Shown: piece after piece, positions 60,493 to 64,000 of the stretch
Layout of the letters: every line of letters begins with the position of its first letter
Numbering within the stretch: the first letter of the stretch is position 1
NCBI GenBank assembly: GCA_963728835.1
Contig: CAVSKZ010000001.1
Span: forward strand, 248,001 to 312,000
Reading direction: 5' to 3'
Origin: VRUE01 sp963728835
Lineage (GTDB): Bacteria > Actinomycetota > Thermoleophilia > Solirubrobacterales > 70-9
Length of the DNA: 64,000 nt
Program-made: the position numbers and the translations under genes
Notes under the pieces: model-generated
The model's input: the letters and a program-made list of their open reading frames with translations, nothing else
What the model was told of the DNA's origin: nothing
The model's database searches: none

Positions 60493-60560
60493 TGGCAAGG
60501 AGCCTTCCAAGGCAAGGGAAGCGATCGAAGGCCGCCCGAAGGCCGGGGGGCGCGAGGTGA
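60492..60560 (+). CDS. 22-codon basic ORF linking uvrC and rapZ
   Basis: ATG 60492 overlaps the uvrC stop by one base (TGATG) and its TGA 60558-60560 overlaps the rapZ GTG by three (GTGA). The peptide MARSLPRQGKRSKAARRPGG plus AR is strongly basic. It may be translated only to couple rapZ to uvrC, or be chance. A start with no clear Shine-Dalgarno, relying on re-initiation, fits coupling. Confidence 0.35.
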   Translation: MARSLPRQGKRSKAARRPGGAR

Positions 60561-61417
60561 CCCTCGTCGTCATCACCGGCCACTCCGGGGCGGGCAAGTC
60601 GGAGGCGATCGCCGCCTTCGAGGACGGCGGCTACTTCTGCGTCGACAACCTGCCGCCGCGGATGATCGGCAGCCTCGGCGAGCTCTTCCGCCACGACGGC
60701 AGCGGCGTCGAGCGGGCCGCGGTCGTCTCCGACGTGCGCGGCGGCGACTACTTCGACGACCTGCTGCAGGTGCTCGACGACCTCGAGGCCGACGGGCTGA
60801 GGCCGACCGTGCTCTTCCTCGAGGCCGACGAGGAGACGCTGGTCGACCGCTACAAGGAGACGCGCCGCCGGCATCCGCTGGCGCCAGAAGGCCGCATCGT
60901 CGACGGGATCCGGGCCGAGCGCGAGCTGCTGGCGCCGCTGCGCGAGCGCGCCGACGTGGTGATGGACACCAGCGACCTCACCGGCGGGACGCTGCGGCGC
61001 CGGATCGCCGAGGAGATGCTCGGCCGCCACGAGAGCGGCAAGATGGCGCTGACCCTGCTCACCTTCGGCTTCAAGAACGGGCCGCCGCGCGACGCCGACC
61101 TCACCCTCGACGTCCGCTTCCTGCCCAACCCGCACTACGTCGACGAGCTGCGCCCGCTGACCGGCCTCGACCGCCGGGTGCGCGACTACGTCGAGGCGGG
61201 GACCCAGGCGGGCGAGTTCTACGGCCGCCTGCTGCCGCTGCTCGAGTTCCTCGTCCCCGCCTACGTCACCGAGGGCAAGAGCCACCTGACGATCGCGGTC
61301 GGCTGCACCGGCGGTCGCCACCGCTCGATCACGGTCGCCGACCGCATCCGCCGCGAGCTCGAGGGCCGCGACGACGTCGTCGTCCACGTCAAGCACCGCG
61401 ACGCTGACGGAGTCTGA
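60557..61417 (+). CDS. rapZ: RapZ/YvcJ family RNase adapter, P-loop protein
   Basis: 286 residues from GTG 60557. N-terminal Walker A GHSGAGKS (residues 8-15), the FCVDNLPPRMIGSL segment, Walker B-like VLFLEADEETLVDRY, and the C-terminal domain with FGFKNGPPRDADLTLDVRFL and the IAVGCTGGRHRSITVADR motif. Binds nucleotides and, in Escherichia coli, small RNA for RNase E targeting; the role in actinobacteria is unclear. Usually followed by yvcK and whiA; here it is not. Confidence 0.95.
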   Translation: MTLVVITGHSGAGKSEAIAAFEDGGYFCVDNLPPRMIGSLGELFRHDGSGVERAAVVSDVRGGDYFDDLLQVLDDLEADGLRPTVLFLEADEETLVDRYKETRRRHPLAPEGRIVDGIRAERELLAPLRERADVVMDTSDLTGGTLRRRIAEEMLGRHESGKMALTLLTFGFKNGPPRDADLTLDVRFLPNPHYVDELRPLTGLDRRVRDYVEAGTQAGEFYGRLLPLLEFLVPAYVTEGKSHLTIAVGCTGGRHRSITVADRIRRELEGRDDVVVHVKHRDADGV

Positions 61418-61532
61418 GCCGCCATGCGGCGTCCTCGCTCGCTCACGTGCAGAGCACGCTTCGCTCACTGCGTCCTGGCCTGGCGGCATCTAGCCCGTCA
61501 GGTCCATAAATCGCCCCGACCTTGGGGATCCG

Positions 61533-62390
61533 GTCATATCCATCCGCGGCCTGCGCAAGAGCTATGGCGACTTCGAGGCGGTGCGCGGCATCGACCTCGA
61601 GGTCCAGGCCGGCGAGGTCTTCGCCTTCCTCGGCCCCAACGGCGCCGGCAAGACGACGACGGTGGAGATCCTCGAGGGGTACCGCGAGCGCAGCGGGGGA
61701 GAGGTCGCGGTGCTGGGCGAGGACCCCGCAGCAGGCCGGGCGCGCCTGGCGCGAGCGGATCGGGATCGTCCTGCAGAGCTGCCGGCTCGATCCCTACCTG
61801 ACCGTGCGCGAGTCGCTCGCGCTCTACGCCGGCTACTACAGCGCGCCGCGGCCGGTCGAGGAGACGATCGAGCTGGTCGGCCTGGGCGACAAGGCGGACG
61901 CTCGCACCGGCGGCCTCTCCGGCGGCCAGCAGCGCCGCCTCGACGTCGGCATGGCGCTGGTCGGCGACCCCGAGCTGCTCTTCCTCGACGAGCCGACGAC
62001 CGGCTTCGACCCCTCGGCGCGCCGCCAGGCCTGGGACGTGATCGCCGGCCTGCGCGACCTCGGCAAGACCGTCTTCCTCACCACCCACTACATGGACGAG
62101 GCGCAGCGCCTCGCCGACCGGGTGGCGATCATCGCCGCCGGCGAGATCGTCGCCAGCGGCACCCCCGAGGACCTCGGCGATCGCGAGAGCCAGCCGGCGA
62201 AGATCAGCTACCGCCTCGGCGGCGAGGCGGTCTCGGTCGAGACCACGACTCCGGTCGCCGACGCTGCACCGAGCTGACCGGACGCGCGGTCGCGGAGGGC
62301 CTCGACCTCGAGGGCCTGGAAGTGACGCGGCCGAGCCTCGAGGACGTCTACCTCTCGCTGACCTCCGAGAACGGAGGGGACGAGCGATGA
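61533..62390 (+). pseudogene. ABC transporter ATPase (daunorubicin-resistance type), two frameshifts
   Basis: ATPase of about 285 residues in an exporter of the DrrA/CcmA type. Walker A LGPNGAGKTTTVEILEGYRE, Q-loop GIVLQSCRLDPYLTVRESL, signature LSGGQQRRLDVGMALV, Walker B LLFLDEPTTGFDPSARRQ and H-loop LTTHYMDEAQRLADR are all present. Frame changes are needed at about 61735-61745 and 62262-62272. The conserved protein begins at about 61533 (VISIRGLRKSYGDFEAVRGI), but no ATG/GTG/TTG precedes it in frame, so the start is also damaged or non-standard. It overlaps the permease start by four bases. Confidence 0.8.
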
Positions 62391-63159
62391 CCGGCCTGGC
62401 GCTCGTCGCCCACCAGTTCCGCTACGACCAGAAGGCCTTCTGGCGCAATCCGGCGGCCGTCTTCTTCACGGTCGGCTTCCCGGTGATCCTGCTGCTGATC
62501 TTCGCCACGGTGTTCGGCGACCAGACGATCGACGTGCGGGGCGGGATCGAGACCACCACCTACTACGTGCCGGCGATCATCACCCTCGCGGTGATCTCGG
62601 CGACGATGCAGAACCTGGCGATGTCGCTGGTCATCGCTCGCGAGGACGGACGCCTAAAGCGGGGCCGCGGCACGCCGATGCCGGCCTGGGTCTTCGTCGC
62701 CGGCCGGGTCGGCAACTCGATCGTCCTCGCCCTGATCATGCTCGCCCTGGTCGCGGGGCTGGGCCGCCTCCTCTACGGCGTCGCGATTCCCTGGGACCGG
62801 CTGCCGGAGATCGTTGTCGTCCTCGTCGTCGGCGCCGCCGCCTTCTGCTGCCTCGGGATCGCGCTCACCGCGGCGATTCCCTCCCAGGACGCCGCGGCGC
62901 CGATCGTCAACGCGCTGCTGCTGCCGCTCTACTTCCTCTCCGGCGTCTTCATCCCCGAAGACGAGCTGCCCGAGGGCGTGATCGACTTCGCCAACCACTT
63001 CCCGGTCCGCCACTTCTTCCAGGCCTTCTTCGACGCCTACGTTCCTGGCGGCGGCCGCCGGCCTGGACTGGGCCAACATCGCGATGCGTCGTCGCCTGGG
63101 GCGTCGCCGGCCTGCTGCTCGCGATCCGCTTCTTCCGCTGGACCCCGCGCGGCGGCTAG
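62387..63159 (+). pseudogene. ABC-2 type permease, frameshifted near the end
   Basis: Permease of about 257 residues, six helices: AVFFTVGFPVILLLIFATVF, IITLAVISATMQNLAMSLVI, NSIVLALIMLALVAGLGRLL, EIVVVLVVGAAAFCCLGIAL and ALLLPLYFLSGVFIPEDELP. The last helix (VAWGVAGLLLAIRFFRW) is in another frame; breaks at about 63045-63060 and 63088, with the true stop at 63157-63159. Membrane partner of the preceding ATPase, probably a drug or lipid exporter. Confidence 0.8.
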
Positions 63160-63204
63160 CGACGCGGCACTGAATCCGGCGTCCCGTATAGCCTCCAGGG
63201 TCGA

Positions 63205-63567
63205 ATGCTGCATCACGTTCTCCTGGAGGTGTCCGACCTCGAGCGGAGCGCGTCGTTCTACGACTCGCTGCTCGCGCCCCTTGGCTGGCGGCGCCATTTC
63301 GAGGAGGACGAAACGATCGGCTGGGGCATCGCCAAGCCCGTCTTCTTCATCTCCGCCCACCACGAGCCGCAGGCCGGCTTCGGCCTGCTCAGCTTCTCGG
63401 GCCTCGGCATCGTCGCCGTCAAGGCGGCCTGGGAAGGCGGCATGAACGCGGGGGGCGTCAGCGTCTCGGACCCTGGCGAGCGCCGCTCCTACGGCTCCGG
63501 CTCCTACTCGGCGTTCCTCAAGGACCCCGACGGGTACGAGATCGAGGTCACGATCGGGTCTGACTAG
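63205..63567 (+). CDS. VOC family (glyoxalase/dioxygenase-like) protein
   Basis: 120 residues. VOC fold with beta-alpha-beta-beta-beta modules: LHHVLLEVSDLERSASFYDS starts the first and YSAFLKDPDGYEIEVTIG closes the second. Metal ligands are suggested by the N-terminal His and the C-terminal Glu. The typical substrate is unknown; relatives bind small metabolites or act in resistance. 29 bases upstream of gap. Confidence 0.85.
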   Translation: MLHHVLLEVSDLERSASFYDSLLAPLGWRRHFEEDETIGWGIAKPVFFISAHHEPQAGFGLLSFSGLGIVAVKAAWEGGMNAGGVSVSDPGERRSYGSGSYSAFLKDPDGYEIEVTIGSD

Positions 63568-63596
63568 GACCCCCAACTCCCAGGAGGGTTGACTCA

Positions 63597-64000
63597 ATGG
63601 CTGTGAAGGTCGGCATCAACGGCTTCGGACGGATCGGGCGCAACGTCTTCCGCGCGGCACACGCGGCCGGGGCCGACCTCGAGTTCGTCGCCGTCAACGA
63701 CCTCACCGACCCGGCGACGCTCGCCCACCTGCTCAAGTACGACTCGATCCTCGGCCGCTTCCCGGGCGAGGTCGCGGTCTCCGGCGATCGATCTCGGTCG
63801 ACGGGACGGCGATCAAGGTGCTCTCCGAGCGCGACCCGGCGGCGCTGCCCTGGGGCGACCTCGGCGTCGACGTGGTGATCGAGTCGACCGGCTTCTTCAC
63901 CGGCCGCGACGACGCCGCCAAGCACCTCACGGCGGGCGCGAAGAAGGTGATCATCTCGGCGCCGGCCAAGGAGCCCGACGTGACCGTCGCCCTCGGCGTC
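63597..64000 (+). pseudogene. gap: Glyceraldehyde-3-phosphate dehydrogenase, partial at window end, frameshifted
   Basis: N-terminal part of GAPDH (glycolysis, NAD-binding domain), running off the window. KVGINGFGRIGRNVFRAAHA is the Rossmann start, EFVAVNDLTDPATLAHLLKY and DSILGRFPGEVAVSGD follow. A one-base loss near 63785 shifts the frame; the continuing frame reads LPWGDLGVDVVIESTGFF then TGRDDAAKHLTAGAKKVIIS and APAKEPDVTVALGV. The catalytic Cys lies beyond the window. Strong Shine-Dalgarno AGGAGG about nine bases before the ATG. Confidence 0.9.

Noticed and set aside
57700..60597. 965-residue minus-strand frame antisense to uvrC
   Set aside because: Only the last 276 codons (57700-58527) resemble a protein family; the rest is the shadow of uvrC in GC-rich DNA.
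1..64000. tRNA or rRNA genes
   Set aside because: No cloverleaf-like segment with T-loop GTTCGANTC in context, and no rRNA signature, was recognised by eye.

Overview
The window is a high-GC chromosome segment from an actinobacterium, most likely of the class Thermoleophilia (Solirubrobacterales-like soil lineage). The inference rests on GC-rich codon use, very frequent GTG/TTG starts, tight ATGA/GTGA overlaps, PD40-type and other secreted beta-propeller proteins, a COG4315 secreted repeat protein, and a uvrC-rapZ-(...)-gap order. I see no rRNA, tRNA, CRISPR array or insertion sequence.

Layout. 0-2.5 kb is an accessory patch: a broken DUF2007-like gene, a two-helix channel with an atypical filter, an unrecognised four-helix membrane protein and an HNH nuclease fused to a recombinase-type helix-turn-helix. 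2.5-11.1 kb holds housekeeping and stress genes: peroxiredoxin, DUF1697, MBL-fold hydrolase, OsmC, ABC-F ATPase, cytochrome P450, purU, an Rpf-like muralytic protein and an HD-domain protein. Several of these are frameshifted.

11.2-49 kb is dominated by phosphate genes. Two beta-propeller proteins (11.2-15.3 kb) precede a five-gene, translationally coupled operon: PstS-like binding protein, FtsH-like protease with an in-frame amber codon, and three secreted or anchored proteins (15.4-26.3 kb). Next come an orphan winged-helix regulator, Pst system 1 with a tail of accessory genes (27-33.6 kb), uppP, a PhoB-type response regulator, a second orphan winged helix, Pst system 2 with phoU (36.3-40.7 kb), a Ppx/GppA phosphatase, a split CHAD protein, a PHP-glycosyltransferase fusion, ppk1, a DUF47 PhoU-like protein and a Pit transporter. 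At several promoters I find tandem 11-bp repeats with TTCAC/GTTAC-like cores, the spacing expected of PHO boxes. One array has eight units, and one pair of arrays is head to head between a regulator and pstS.

49-64 kb is mixed: small membrane proteins, TadE-like pilus genes, two type II toxin-antitoxin pairs, a protein of InlB-like repeats, an epimerase, a TadG-VanY-lytic transglycosylase fusion, MaoC, a cupredoxin, an enoyl-CoA hydratase, uvrC, rapZ, an ABC exporter, a VOC protein and the start of gap.

Reading-frame breaks cluster at 0.1-9.6 kb and 61.7-63.8 kb and are nearly absent in the phosphate region. They therefore look more like uneven sequence quality than gene decay. The most promising biology is the Pho cluster: a probable Pho-controlled surface operon with a non-standard FtsH, and a PHP-glycosyltransferase fusion that may remodel lipids under phosphate starvation.
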